From: Actinomycetota bacterium
GTDB lineage: Bacteria > Actinomycetota > Acidimicrobiia > Acidimicrobiales > Poriferisodaliceae
NCBI GenBank assembly: GCA_002731665.1
Contig: PCCJ01000072.1
Span: forward strand, 1 to 13,706
Length of the DNA stretch: 13,706 nucleotides
Direction: 5' to 3'
Below the pieces are notes generated by a model. It saw only the letters and a program-made list of their open reading frames with translations, made no database searches and was not told the DNA's origin. Numbering within the stretch: the stretch's first letter is position 1; every line of letters begins with the position of its first letter. Below, piece after piece: positions 1-7,596 of the stretch. A program made the position numbers and the translations under genes.

Positions 1-324
1 ATATTTGCTCGGTTTATCTTGCCACCTTCTGGTCAGCCAATTTTTGTCACGAGCATGAGCATGAAAATGCTCAGGTATTTGTCTCATCACTCGATCAACC
101 TTTGTAACTTCGTCTCCAAAACGTTCAGCAGCTGCCTCTATGAGGCATCGAATCATCCATTCAATGTCTACCGGATCAGGTTCAGTGCCATGCTGCTTCC
201 AAACTACCATCGGAGTGGAACACACTTCGCAGTCCGCAACCCAGCAGATTTCATCTTCGTAGTACCAATGTGTGAAGCGAGCAGCTTCACACAACTCACA
301 GTTTTCATCATTCGACGCGCTCAC
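1..324 (-). CDS. HIT-like cysteine-rich protein, partial (3' end beyond window)
   Basis: An open frame of 108 codons from a GTG start runs off the left edge without a stop. The start is 8 nt after the trpA stop, with GAGGG about 12 nt upstream. In-frame stop TGA lies just upstream and no other start is available until codon 39. Visible are two CxxC pairs (C9-x2-C12 and C32-x2-C35), an H45 after the hydrophobic strand MVVW, and a terminal H86-F-H88-A-H90 pattern. This layout (early CxxC, mid His, late HxHxH) is that of HIT-family nucleotide-binding proteins, where the last motif holds the catalytic histidine and the cysteines with a histidine bind zinc. The second CxxC is not standard for HIT proteins. 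HIT proteins hydrolyse or transfer nucleotide phosphoramidates and dinucleotides; the substrate here is unknown. It is probably the last or a late gene of the trp transcript. Gene reality is well supported; the HIT assignment is inference from motif order. Confidence 0.72.
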   Translation of the reverse strand, partial: MSASNDENCELCEAARFTHWYYEDEICWVADCEVCSTPMVVWKQHGTEPDPVDIEWMIRCLIEAAAERFGDEVTKVDRVMRQIPEHFHAHARDKNWLTRRWQDKPSKY

Positions 325-332
325 AGAACTAT

Positions 333-1109
333 CTATCCCTCGTCAAGCGCCGCTCGATAGGAAGAGACTAGCTCCCCCACTCCAGCAGCACCATGCCCAG
401 CAAGCATCTGTCTCACTAAGGCAGAACCTATGATCACACCATCTGCGACTGTGCAAGCTTCTACCGCCTGCGCCGGTGAACCTATTCCCACTCCGACCAA
501 TACAGGTTTGTCCGTAACTGCTTTGCAACGAGCAGCAATTTTTATGGCAGTGTCCGCTAAGGCTGAACGCTCGCCAGTTACTCCAAGCAACCCGACCGCA
601 TAAACAAATCCATGGGCGGCAGCACAGAGATCTCCAAGCCTATGATCTGGCGTTGTCGGGGCCGCCAACATTACTGTCTCGATTCCAGCCTTACTTGCGA
701 CTTCCCGCCATGGAGCAGATTCGACGAACGGTAGGTCTGGCAAAATCGCAGCTGCAATACCCGCTCTAACCAGACTCGCAGCAAAACGTTCATGGCCTGG
801 GTTATGGGCAAGGTTATAATAAGTCATCACCGCATGAGGAACGCCGGTATCTAGGTCGGCAGCAGCCTGCAGAACTGACAAAGGAGTAGCCCCTCGGTCG
901 AGAGCGATCTGAGATGCTTGCTGAATTACAGGGCCGTCCATCACAGGGTCAGAAAATGGTATTCCAATTTCTATTGCATCTGCGCCAGCAGCAGCAGCAG
1001 CCTCAACTGATGCTTCCCAGTTCTCAAAACCGCCAGTTACATAAACAACTAACAGCTTCTTACCTGATGCGCGTTTCGTGCGAAGAGCCGCTTCAAATGA
1101 ACCAGTCAT
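333..1109 (-). CDS. trpA: Tryptophan synthase alpha chain
   Basis: This is the cytoplasmic alpha subunit of the alpha2beta2 tryptophan synthase. It cleaves indole-3-glycerol phosphate to indole and glyceraldehyde 3-phosphate and passes indole through a tunnel to TrpB. The 258-residue protein is a normal-length (beta/alpha)8 barrel. The signature [14 protein letters not shown] (47-60) carries the catalytic pair E47 and D58, equivalent to E49 and D60 of E. coli. Other family motifs are YYN (97-99), ILPDLP (122-127), GVTG (176-179), the phosphate-binding GVGIGSP (206-212) and IIGSA (226-230). The strand-1 motif reads YVTGGF rather than the more usual YxTAGxP. The ATG overlaps the trpB stop as ATGA, so translation is probably coupled. 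A HIT-like gene follows after 8 nt. Confidence 0.97.
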   Translation of the reverse strand: MTGSFEAALRTKRASGKKLLVVYVTGGFENWEASVEAAAAAGADAIEIGIPFSDPVMDGPVIQQASQIALDRGATPLSVLQAAADLDTGVPHAVMTYYNLAHNPGHERFAASLVRAGIAAAILPDLPFVESAPWREVASKAGIETVMLAAPTTPDHRLGDLCAAAHGFVYAVGLLGVTGERSALADTAIKIAARCKAVTDKPVLVGVGIGSPAQAVEACTVADGVIIGSALVRQMLAGHGAAGVGELVSSYRAALDEG

Positions 1110-2275
1110 ACTACTCGGTCAAGGTTCAAAATTTCCATCATCTGCTCAACATCTTTATCTCCGCGACCCGAAAGATTAATTAGGACTGTTTGTCCTCGTA
1201 GGTTTTTCGCTTCCCTAACAACCCAGGCGATTGCATGCGCTGTCTCTAATGCCGGGATTATGCCTTCGGTGCGAGAAAGAAGCTGGAAAGCTTCGATAAC
1301 CTCTTGATCATTAACCGAGGGATACTCAGCTCGGCCGATAGAAGCTAGGAAAGCGTGCTCAGGCCCCACTCCAGGGTAATCCAAACCAGCAGAAATAGAC
1401 TTAGCTTCTTGAACTTGACCTACCTCATCTTGCATAAGATAAGAGTTCATTCCATGCACTACCCCAGGAATTCCTCTGCCTACCGCAGCGCCACCAGCAG
1501 GCTCAACACCCACCAACCTAGATTCACTCGAAGCAAAACCAGAGAAAATACCGGCGGCATTACTTCCACCGCCGATGCATGCAACTACTACATCTGGATC
1601 AGCGCCGGTGAGAGCTAAACATTGCTCATTTGCTTCGTCTCCAATTACGTGGTGAAAAGTTCTAACCATCCATGGATATGGATGCGGGCCCATTACCGTA
1701 CCTAAACAATAATGGGTGCCTTCTAACGTCGCCACCCAGTCACGTAAAGCCTCGTTAACAGCATCTTTGAGCGTCTGGCTACCAGATTTGACCGCTTCAA
1801 CCTCCGCTCCTAAAAGCTGCATCCGAAAAACATTCAAAGATTGCCGCTTTACATCAACAGCCCCCATATAAACTTTGCAGTCCATATCTAATAGTGCTGC
1901 CGCCGTAGCTGTCGCCACGCCATGCTGACCCGCACCAGTCTCAGCTACTAGCCTTGTTTTGCCCATTCGCTGAGCCAGTAAGGCCTGCCCTATAACGTTA
2001 TTTATTTTATGAGAACCAGTATGGTTCAGATCTTCGCGCTTTAGAAGAACTCGACAACCCAGTTGCTTCGACAACCGAAAGCATTCAGTTAACGGTGAAG
2101 GTCTGCCCCCATAGTCTCGCAATACTCGATGGAAATCATCAACGAAAGTAGGATCTTCCCACGCTTCACGAAAAGCGACCTCTAACTCTTCGCATGCAGG
2201 AATGAGGGTTTCGGGAACGAAACGTCCACCAAATGTACCAAAGCGTCCGTCAGAGGTCGGCTCAATCATTACCAT
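1106..2275 (-). CDS. trpB: Tryptophan synthase beta chain
   Basis: This PLP enzyme condenses indole with L-serine to give L-tryptophan, in complex with TrpA. The 389-residue length and motifs are those of the standard TrpB1 form: HTGSHKINN with the PLP lysine K90, AETGAGQHG with catalytic E112, the phosphate-binding GGGSNA (235-240), and SGRGDKD (369-375) near the PLP pyridine nitrogen. Start choice is between M1 at 2275 and M3 at 2269; both fit, since the family usually begins a few residues before GRFGxFGGRxVPE, and neither has a strong Shine-Dalgarno. The 63-nt AT-rich gap after trpF (2276-2338) shows no convincing hairpin or promoter. The stop overlaps the trpA start by 4 nt. Confidence 0.97.
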   Translation of the reverse strand: MVMIEPTSDGRFGTFGGRFVPETLIPACEELEVAFREAWEDPTFVDDFHRVLRDYGGRPSPLTECFRLSKQLGCRVLLKREDLNHTGSHKINNVIGQALLAQRMGKTRLVAETGAGQHGVATATAAALLDMDCKVYMGAVDVKRQSLNVFRMQLLGAEVEAVKSGSQTLKDAVNEALRDWVATLEGTHYCLGTVMGPHPYPWMVRTFHHVIGDEANEQCLALTGADPDVVVACIGGGSNAAGIFSGFASSESRLVGVEPAGGAAVGRGIPGVVHGMNSYLMQDEVGQVQEAKSISAGLDYPGVGPEHAFLASIGRAEYPSVNDQEVIEAFQLLSRTEGIIPALETAHAIAWVVREAKNLRGQTVLINLSGRGDKDVEQMMEILNLDRVV

Positions 2276-2338
2276 CTTTACAATGTGCCCCGTTCAGGGT
2301 CTCAATTACTAGTTAAATAACGAACTTTTTAATATTTA

Positions 2339-3010
2339 TTACTCATTGCGCCAGTCATATGGCATTGAGTCGGTTTCAAGCTCACTCTCGTCCGGCTCAA
2401 TATCGGTAGCAGCCTGTCGAGCATTGGTTATGAACTCCCGAACTAGAACAGGATCCTTGCGACCAGCAATTACCTCGACGCCACTCGCCACGTCAACGCC
2501 CCAAGGCTGGACTGATTCAATAGCCCTCCCGACGTTTAGAGGATTAAGCCCGCCAGCTAGAATCAATGGTCTGCCACGATCTCTACCATCGAGCAACGTC
2601 CAGTCAAATACCTTGCCCGAGCCTGGCTCTGGAGCATCTACCAACACCGCTGCTGCCCCATATTCAATTAGTCGGTCCATACTCGGGTCACCCGCGACAA
2701 ATGCTTTAATCATCGTTGGAACACGCTCCGCTATCCAGGCACTGTCATCTACACTCTCATGACCGTGCAGCTGCGCCGATTGAAGCCCAGCCTCATGGGT
2801 TATTTCGACAACTCTGTCTCGAAGCTCATTTCGAAAGACGCCAACGGTCATAATCCCGCCCGGTAGACGTTTCACAATATCGCGCGCTACAGATGGTCGA
2901 ATTTGACGAACTGAGCCAGGAACAAAATTAAAACCCAGAGCGTCAGCACCCATTCCAATTGACAACAGCGCATCTTCTTCTGTTGTAATTCCGCAAATTT
3001 TTATAAACAT
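2339..3010 (-). CDS. trpF: Phosphoribosylanthranilate isomerase
   Basis: It catalyses the Amadori rearrangement of N-(5-phosphoribosyl)anthranilate to CdRP, the step between TrpD and TrpC. The protein begins MFIKICGIT, giving the catalytic base C6, and VLVDAPEPG places the general acid at D125. LAGGLNP (151-157) and DVASGVE (173-179) are the phosphate-binding loops. The 223-residue protein is slightly long because the last 20 or so residues form an acidic tail. The ATG lies inside trpC (10-nt overlap), so translation is likely coupled. Most characterised actinobacteria lack trpF and rely on the bifunctional HisA/PriA enzyme, so its presence next to a HisA gene is notable. Confidence 0.96.
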   Translation of the reverse strand: MFIKICGITTEEDALLSIGMGADALGFNFVPGSVRQIRPSVARDIVKRLPGGIMTVGVFRNELRDRVVEITHEAGLQSAQLHGHESVDDSAWIAERVPTMIKAFVAGDPSMDRLIEYGAAAVLVDAPEPGSGKVFDWTLLDGRDRGRPLILAGGLNPLNVGRAIESVQPWGVDVASGVEVIAGRKDPVLVREFITNARQAATDIEPDESELETDSMPYDWRNE

Positions 3011-3786
3011 AAATCAACTTCGGTCATGGCCCTTACAAGTAAGTCCGGAGCCCCACTAGTAACCAAGATTTCTCCTACTAGAACAGCATCAAAACCGGCT
3101 TGCGCAAGCGTCGCCGCATCAGCAACATCGCGTACACCTGACTCTGCCACCGAAGTAACTGACCCACCGATCAAGTCTCCCATTCTCAGAGCACGCTCAT
3201 GATCAACTTCAAAGGTATACAAATCTCGCTGATTGACACCAACTAGCTTAGAGCCTATCGAGATAGCTCTCTCCAGTTCAATCTCGTCATGTACCTCAAC
3301 TAAAACATCCAGCTTAAGCTCGTTAGCGAGATCATGGAAACGTTTCAGCTCTTCATCATTAAGAGCAGCAGCTATAAGCAAAACAGCATCTGCTCCCATA
3401 ATTCTGGCATCTAATACGTCGAATTCATGAACCGTAAAATCTTTACGCAATACCGGCAGGGATACCGATTCTGTCACTACCTGGAGATCTTCTGGCGAGC
3501 CTCCAAAACTTTCTGTATCTGTCAAGACCGACACGCATGTTGCTCCCCCAATCTCATACTTTTTTGCTAACTCCGAAGGGTTCAGATCAACAGCAAGGGC
3601 ACCTTTTGATGGCGACTTTCGTTTAACCTCAGCAATAACGCTCAAGCCATCGGTCTGAAGGGACTTAAGAAAACCTCGAGGTGATGGGCAGCGCACAGCG
3701 GTTTCGAATAGCTCTCCAAAAATTCGATTATCTTTCTCAGCCTCTGCCCTATGCCTATCGAGAATTCGATCTAGATACGTTTCCAA
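3001..3786 (-). CDS. trpC: Indole-3-glycerol-phosphate synthase
   Basis: It decarboxylates and cyclises CdRP to indole-3-glycerol phosphate. The 261-residue monofunctional enzyme has the complete active-site set of the family: E53 and K55 in IAEVKRKSPSKG, K115 in LRKDF, E164 in VEVHD, N185 in GVNQR, and E215-S216 in VAESG. These match the spacing known from archaeal and bacterial enzymes. The start is TTG: the N-terminus METYLDRIL is where actinobacterial homologues begin, an AAGGA box sits 7 nt upstream, and no in-frame ATG precedes it. It lies 44 nt after the ABM-domain gene and overlaps trpF by 10 nt. Confidence 0.97.
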   Translation of the reverse strand: METYLDRILDRHRAEAEKDNRIFGELFETAVRCPSPRGFLKSLQTDGLSVIAEVKRKSPSKGALAVDLNPSELAKKYEIGGATCVSVLTDTESFGGSPEDLQVVTESVSLPVLRKDFTVHEFDVLDARIMGADAVLLIAAALNDEELKRFHDLANELKLDVLVEVHDEIELERAISIGSKLVGVNQRDLYTFEVDHERALRMGDLIGGSVTSVAESGVRDVADAATLAQAGFDAVLVGEILVTSGAPDLLVRAMTEVDLCL

Positions 3787-3793
3787 ACTGGTG

Positions 3794-3800
3794 TCCTTAA
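3794..3800 (-). promoter_or_regulatory. Ribosome binding site for trpC (TTG start)
   Basis: TTAAGGA on the minus strand lies 7 nt upstream of the TTG codon at 3786. It is a good Shine-Dalgarno match and decides the unusual start codon. Confidence 0.75.
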
Positions 3801-3830
3801 ATCATCTATATCCATGCCAGCCAAACGCGC

Positions 3831-4145
3831 TTAGAGATCTAGGCCTTTCGCACATACCGGCTCCAAGAAGATGAGCTCAGCTCGACCCGCCATATATTGT
3901 CCGGTTGCCTTTCCGAACTCCTTCATCCCGTCTGACGTGCCGTGGGCTTTCAACGCATCAGAATCTGAATACATCTCATAGAACCAGACCACATTTTCAT
4001 CGCCCTGATCTTTATGAGCAGCATAAATTTCTGTTCCTGGTTCCCCTGACACATTTTTAATACCAAGATCAGCTATCACCGCCAAAAGCGAATCACGCTC
4101 ACCTTCGTTAGCAGTCAGTTTTGCTAGTAGAGCTGGTTTCGGCAT
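3831..4145 (-). CDS. ABM-domain (antibiotic biosynthesis monooxygenase-like) small protein
   Basis: A 104-residue cytoplasmic protein resembling the dimeric alpha+beta ABM fold (YgiN/LsrG-like group). The recognisable pattern is PGTEIYAAHKD (36-46), then VVWFYEMYSD (52-61) and ALKAHGTSDGMKEFG (64-78), with the conserved aromatic/acidic strand and H68. Members include quinol monooxygenases and many proteins of unknown role, so no reaction is assigned. The ATG has a strong AGGGGAT box 7 nt upstream. The gene is preceded by a 93-nt gap with a possible promoter and followed by trpC after 44 nt, so it may head a trpCFBA sub-transcript. A role in tryptophan synthesis is not shown by the sequence. 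Confidence 0.8.
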   Translation of the reverse strand: MPKPALLAKLTANEGERDSLLAVIADLGIKNVSGEPGTEIYAAHKDQGDENVVWFYEMYSDSDALKAHGTSDGMKEFGKATGQYMAGRAELIFLEPVCAKGLDL

Positions 4146-4152
4146 CGGTTAA

Positions 4153-4158
4153 TCCCCT
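4153..4158 (-). promoter_or_regulatory. Ribosome binding site for the ABM-domain gene
   Basis: AGGGGA on the minus strand, 7 nt before the ATG at 4145; a clear Shine-Dalgarno that confirms the start. Confidence 0.7.
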
Positions 4159-4192
4159 TTTTGACGTTTTTGAAAGCATACGACTTTGAACA

Positions 4193-4221
4193 AGAATATT
4201 GACGGTGGTATTTCCCATCAA
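4193..4221 (-). promoter_or_regulatory. Candidate internal promoter upstream of ABM-trpCFBA
   Basis: In the 93-nt gap 4146-4238 the minus strand reads TTGATG (4221-4216), a 17-nt spacer, then TATTCT (4198-4193). Each hexamer matches the sigma-70-type consensus at four of six positions and the spacing is ideal. Initiation near 4186 would give a leader of about 40 nt before the ABM start. The gap is AT-rich, so a chance match is possible. Confidence 0.35.
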
Positions 4222-4238
4222 TTGTTTTCTAATGAATA

Positions 4239-5069
4239 TTACCTCTCAACGATTTCATCAAGAATCGGTGAGCTAGACACAAGAGAGCCGTCAGAAGTGC
4301 ACATATTGACAAACCCAGCCTTCGCTACTCCCATTGCTACAGAAAAATCACCTTCGATAGTTGCTGTGTAAATCTTGCCTAATATTTCACCATTTTCGCC
4401 ATAAAGCTCGTCTTCAGCGTGGAGTTCTTCAGTCGACTTGAACCGCTGCACCTGCTGTCTTGCTCCTTTACGCGCTGAAATGCGTTCGACAAGTTCTTGT
4501 CCGCGATAACACCCTTTGTTAAATGAGACCGCCATAGCTAGAACACCTGATTCGTTAGGAATGCCGCCAGACATTATCTCCTTTCCAAGTATAGGAAGTC
4601 CGTAAGTCAACCTTGCTCTCTCATAAAAACCTGGAGTCTCGCCTCTAATAGGTGACGAAACGCTGGACCCTAACAAATCGAACCCAGCCATACCCGGCCA
4701 AAACGCTGGCGCTACTAAATCAGCCACAAATGTTTCTGAAATTTCGTCGACACCGCGAACAGCAAGCATCTCCCACTCAAGGTCTGTGAACTCCGCTTTA
4801 GTTCGAAGTTTAAATCGTTCCAGGGAGGCCCTCAAAGCAGCACCAAACATAGGCTCCGTGTCCAAGTAGAAGAGATTGGTATCAGCACGAGATACTCGAA
4901 AGAAGCCTTCAATCTGCCCGCGCGGCTCGAGGAGAAACGAAAAAGCTGATTGGCCAGGCTGAAGAGTTTCAACCTCCTGCGACACCTGCCCTTGTAAAAA
5001 AGTTGCGGCTTCAGGGCCTTCAACTTTCAAAACATCTCTTTTGAGAAGTACTGAAAACACTTCATTCAT
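4239..5069 (-). CDS. ygfZ: YgfZ/GcvT-like folate-binding protein
   Basis: A 276-residue protein of the YgfZ (GcvT-related) family, known in other bacteria for tetrahydrofolate-dependent support of iron-sulphur cluster enzymes. The diagnostic motif KGCYRGQE (185-192) with C187 is present, as are the N-terminal VEGPEAATFLQGQVSQEV-type region (16-33) and an aminomethyltransferase-like C-terminal barrel region. A longer in-frame start exists at 5135 but would overlap trpEG by 65 nt; the ATG at 5069 follows AGAGGA by 9 nt and begins just where homologues do. That start is 1 nt after the trpEG stop, so the two are probably translated together. No functional link to tryptophan is evident; co-transcription may be a lineage habit. 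Confidence 0.88.
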   Translation of the reverse strand: MNEVFSVLLKRDVLKVEGPEAATFLQGQVSQEVETLQPGQSAFSFLLEPRGQIEGFFRVSRADTNLFYLDTEPMFGAALRASLERFKLRTKAEFTDLEWEMLAVRGVDEISETFVADLVAPAFWPGMAGFDLLGSSVSSPIRGETPGFYERARLTYGLPILGKEIMSGGIPNESGVLAMAVSFNKGCYRGQELVERISARKGARQQVQRFKSTEELHAEDELYGENGEILGKIYTATIEGDFSVAMGVAKAGFVNMCTSDGSLVSSSPILDEIVER

Positions 5070-5070
5070 G

Positions 5071-7224
5071 TTAACTATTCCTCTTTGTAAGGTTCCTAAT
5101 GACGCCGTGCACAAGTTCGATACCAACGTTGTCATCTAGAGACATTATTGATTCTGGGTGAAACTGAACCGCTGCTATCGGCAACTCTTTGTGCTCAACT
5201 GCCATAGCCACTCCATCATCTGCACTGACGGCAACAACTTTCAGCTCATCAGGAATTTTGTCAAGCTTCGCAAAAAGTGAATGATACCTTCCAGCACGAA
5301 ATGACTCTGGTAACCCAGTGAAAATTCGACTGTCGAAAGTTTCGATAAGCGACGGCTTTCCATGCATCGGACTGACTAATTGGTCTAATACACCGCCATA
5401 ATATTCAACAATTGCTTGCAGCCCTAGGCACACACCAAATATTGGAATTCCTTCGGCTACAGCAAGTTCAATAGTTTCTGAAATGCGAAAGTCTTCTGGT
5501 CGTCCCGGGCCGGGAGACAAAACCAGCAAATCAGTTTTACTCCGGTCAATCTCTTCTAGATGAACGCCTGACCGCAAGGTTGTAACCGATGCTCCCGTCT
5601 GTTTCAAATAATTCGTTAACGTATGCACAAAAGAATCTCGGTGGTCGACCACTAGCACACGACAATTTTGGCCAACCTGGTCTCCGCGAGGAGCTTCAGA
5701 TGCGTTACGCGGAACGCGCAACGCATCTAAAAATGCTGCAGCTTTAAGTTCAGTCTCAGCTTCCTCTGCAAGAGGGTCGGAATCCCACAAAAGGGTAGCA
5801 CCAACCCTAACTTCAGCTTTACCATCCTTAATTCGTATGGTCCTCAACGTGAGCCCAGTATTTAATCCCCCGTCAAAACCGACTTTCCCAATAGCACCCC
5901 CGTACCAAGAACGTGGAGATTTTTCATTTTGTTCTAAGAACTTCATTGCAGCAGCTTTCGGCGCTCCCGTAACCGTTACCGCCCAAGTGTGAGTAAGAAA
6001 CGCATCTAATGCATCAAATTCTGGACGAAGACGGCCTTCCACATGATCCACAGTATGAATAAGCCTCGAGTACATCTCAATTTGTCGACGTCCGATAACT
6101 TTCACCGATCCAGGGACACATATTCTGCTCTTATCATTTCGGTCAACATCGGTGCACATAGTCAGCTCCGACTCATCTTTCGAAGAGTTAAGCAATGCCA
6201 ATATTTGTGATGCATCATCTAATGGATCTTGACCTCTAGCAATGGTCCCCGATATTGGGCATGTCTCAACTCGGTCGCCTTCGACGCGAACGTACATTTC
6301 GGGCGAAGCACCCACTAGCCACTCGTTTTTGCCGAGGTTGATCAAAAACCCGTACGGCGATGGATTTTGCTCTTTCAAACGCCTGAATAATTCCGAAGGG
6401 GGTTCAGGCGAAGGCTCGCTAAAAGTTTGGCTAGAGACAACTTCGAAAAGGTCTCCCCTCGCAAAATAATCCCGGGCTAATTCGACAGCATTTGCGTAAC
6501 TACCTGGCGCATGGTCGCGATAAGACACGAAAGACTTGTCGGCTAGGTAGGGAGCTAGTTCTCCAGCCCTCTCGAAGAGGATCGTCTCTCGACCACCAAT
6601 CGCGAATTCATAGGAAACTCGCTCAGCTACTGCGCCCTGATGGTCCACCACAATCAACTCATCTGGAATGTACAGCAATAGATCGCGCTGATCCGCAGGC
6701 CGCTCGAGGCTCATCTCCATGGGCTCAAACTGAAAAGCTAGGTCATAACCAAAAGCCCCATAAAGCCCAAGGTGCGGATCAACGCCAGCAAAAAGCTCAA
6801 CGATAGAACGCACTACAGAAAACGTCGACGGTTGACGACTTCTTTCTTCCTCTTCGAACCGGTGGCTAACTTGCTCGATACGACACGACACAGTGTCTTC
6901 CGATTGAGTGACCTGAATGGCTCCAACTACTTTTGTTACTGCGTTATAAATAACATCTAAAAAAATTTTCCCTCGAGCATTAAGAGCTCTTACTTCTACG
7001 AAGTCATTGCTGCTAGTAATACTCAGCGGCGGGTTAACAAAGCCCATATCCCATCTCGTGTATCGGCCTGGGTATTCATAGCTAGACGAGAGCAATAAAC
7101 CCTTCTCGGAGTCAAGGCGGTCAATGAGTTCTTCTATAGCTGCATCTGCTTCTATAGGACTCCTGCTGACAGTTACTTCGATTCCACCCTGCGTGAGGTA
7201 TCGGTGCTCTCCGTCCTCAGACAT
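5071..7224 (-). CDS. trpEG: Fused anthranilate synthase TrpE-TrpG
   Basis: One 717-residue polypeptide converts chorismate and glutamine to anthranilate, the committed tryptophan step. Residues 1 to about 505 are the TrpE chorismate-binding part: PISGTIARG (323-331), TDVDRNDKSR (358-367), VTVTGAPK (416-423), WYGGAIG (440-446), LTLRTIRI (458-465) and GATLLWDSDP (475-484). A linker (about 506-520) leads to a class I glutamine amidotransferase: DHRDSF (527-532), the oxyanion region SPGPGRP (570-576), the nucleophile C599 in GVCLGLQ, and the pair H689/E691 in QFHPES. The N-terminal segment LLSSSYEYPGRYTRWD (44-59) resembles the Trp feedback site region of rhizobial TrpE(G). The overall motif set recalls that fused type rather than the separate actinobacterial TrpE, although fused forms are also reported from some Streptomyces. 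The ATG is 2 nt after the GroES-like stop and lacks a Shine-Dalgarno, which suggests coupling. Confidence 0.96.
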   Translation of the reverse strand: MSEDGEHRYLTQGGIEVTVSRSPIEADAAIEELIDRLDSEKGLLLSSSYEYPGRYTRWDMGFVNPPLSITSSNDFVEVRALNARGKIFLDVIYNAVTKVVGAIQVTQSEDTVSCRIEQVSHRFEEEERSRQPSTFSVVRSIVELFAGVDPHLGLYGAFGYDLAFQFEPMEMSLERPADQRDLLLYIPDELIVVDHQGAVAERVSYEFAIGGRETILFERAGELAPYLADKSFVSYRDHAPGSYANAVELARDYFARGDLFEVVSSQTFSEPSPEPPSELFRRLKEQNPSPYGFLINLGKNEWLVGASPEMYVRVEGDRVETCPISGTIARGQDPLDDASQILALLNSSKDESELTMCTDVDRNDKSRICVPGSVKVIGRRQIEMYSRLIHTVDHVEGRLRPEFDALDAFLTHTWAVTVTGAPKAAAMKFLEQNEKSPRSWYGGAIGKVGFDGGLNTGLTLRTIRIKDGKAEVRVGATLLWDSDPLAEEAETELKAAAFLDALRVPRNASEAPRGDQVGQNCRVLVVDHRDSFVHTLTNYLKQTGASVTTLRSGVHLEEIDRSKTDLLVLSPGPGRPEDFRISETIELAVAEGIPIFGVCLGLQAIVEYYGGVLDQLVSPMHGKPSLIETFDSRIFTGLPESFRAGRYHSLFAKLDKIPDELKVVAVSADDGVAMAVEHKELPIAAVQFHPESIMSLDDNVGIELVHGVIRNLTKRNS
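5079..5084 (-). promoter_or_regulatory. Ribosome binding site for the ygfZ-like gene
   Basis: AGAGGA within the last codons of trpEG, 9 nt before the ATG at 5069. It favours that start over the upstream in-frame codon at 5135. Confidence 0.7.
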
Positions 7225-7226
7225 AA

Positions 7227-7580
7227 CTATAGGTATAGCCCTGTGCTACCCGGCTCAACTCTTGGCGCTGCTATTGCGTGGATATCTCGTTCACGAAGTA
7301 TTAAAAAATCTTCACCCTGCACTTCGACCTCGTGACGGTCTTCCGGACTAAATAACACTCGGTCACCTTCTTCTACACTTCTCACATTCGGGCCAGCCCC
7401 AACTACCTCGCCCCATATTAATCGCTTCTGCTGCTGAGCAGTTGAGGGAATCAAGATACCGCCGCTACTTCGACGCTCAGCCTCATCTGTCGGCATGCGA
7501 ACTAAGATCCGATCATGCAGCATCTTGATCGGACGTTTCTCATCCGAAGCGGATTTTGAGAGATTTGAATCTTCAGTCAC
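7227..7580 (-). CDS. Actinobacterial GroES-like (Cpn10-related) protein
   Basis: A 117-residue protein with the Cpn10 fold pattern: MLHDRILVRM (20-29), SSGGILIPSTAQ (38-49) at the mobile-loop position, WGEVVGAGPNV (56-66), EGDRVLFSPEDR (71-82) and a final strand FLILRERDIHAI (92-103). The C-terminus GSTGLYL is typical, as I recall it, of a second GroES-like family widespread in Actinobacteria and distinct from the groES beside groEL. Whether it serves as a GroEL lid is not known. The start is GTG; an internal ATG at 7523 would leave only the core domain, but the GTG sits exactly 6 nt after a TACCTT -10-like element. It is the first gene of the trp cluster and ends 2 nt before trpEG. Confidence 0.9.
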   Translation of the reverse strand: MTEDSNLSKSASDEKRPIKMLHDRILVRMPTDEAERRSSGGILIPSTAQQQKRLIWGEVVGAGPNVRSVEEGDRVLFSPEDRHEVEVQGEDFLILRERDIHAIAAPRVEPGSTGLYL

Positions 7581-7586
7581 AAAAGC

Positions 7587-7592
7587 AAGGTA
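7587..7592 (-). promoter_or_regulatory. Candidate -10 element for leaderless GroES-like/trpEG transcript
   Basis: Minus-strand TACCTT (TANNNT pattern) occupies positions -12 to -7 relative to the G of the GTG start at 7580. This is the spacing expected if transcription begins on the start codon itself. No Shine-Dalgarno precedes the GTG, which agrees with a leaderless mRNA. No clear -35 hexamer was seen. Confidence 0.4.
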
Positions 7593-7596
7593 CCGT
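7591..7596 (+). promoter_or_regulatory. Candidate -10 element for the divergent hydrolase gene
   Basis: Plus-strand TACCGT (TANNNT) predicts initiation near 7603, two bases before the ATG at 7605. It shares two bases with the oppositely oriented TACCTT; both lie on the palindrome GGTACC (7589-7594). The -35 region is weak. Confidence 0.33.

Noticed and set aside
19..360. Plus-strand open frame of 113 codons at the left edge
   Set aside because: It lies antisense to the minus-strand HIT-like gene, which has clear protein motifs and fits the operon; the plus-strand product has no recognisable pattern.
986..1000. Run of five CAG units
   Set aside because: It encodes an alanine run in a helix of TrpA (residues 37-41), common in this family, and is not a separate repeat.
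2276..2338. Possible attenuator or promoter in the trpF-trpB gap
   Set aside because: Only a three-pair CCC/GGG hairpin and AT-rich sequence were seen; no leader peptide, U-tract or well-spaced hexamers.
5070..5135. Longer start for the ygfZ-like gene overlapping trpEG
   Set aside because: The extra 22 residues have no family counterpart, and a strong Shine-Dalgarno precedes the ATG at 5069.
6492..6806. Plus-strand open frames within trpEG and other biosynthetic genes
   Set aside because: They are reverse-frame shadows of well-identified genes and show no protein motifs or ribosome binding sites.
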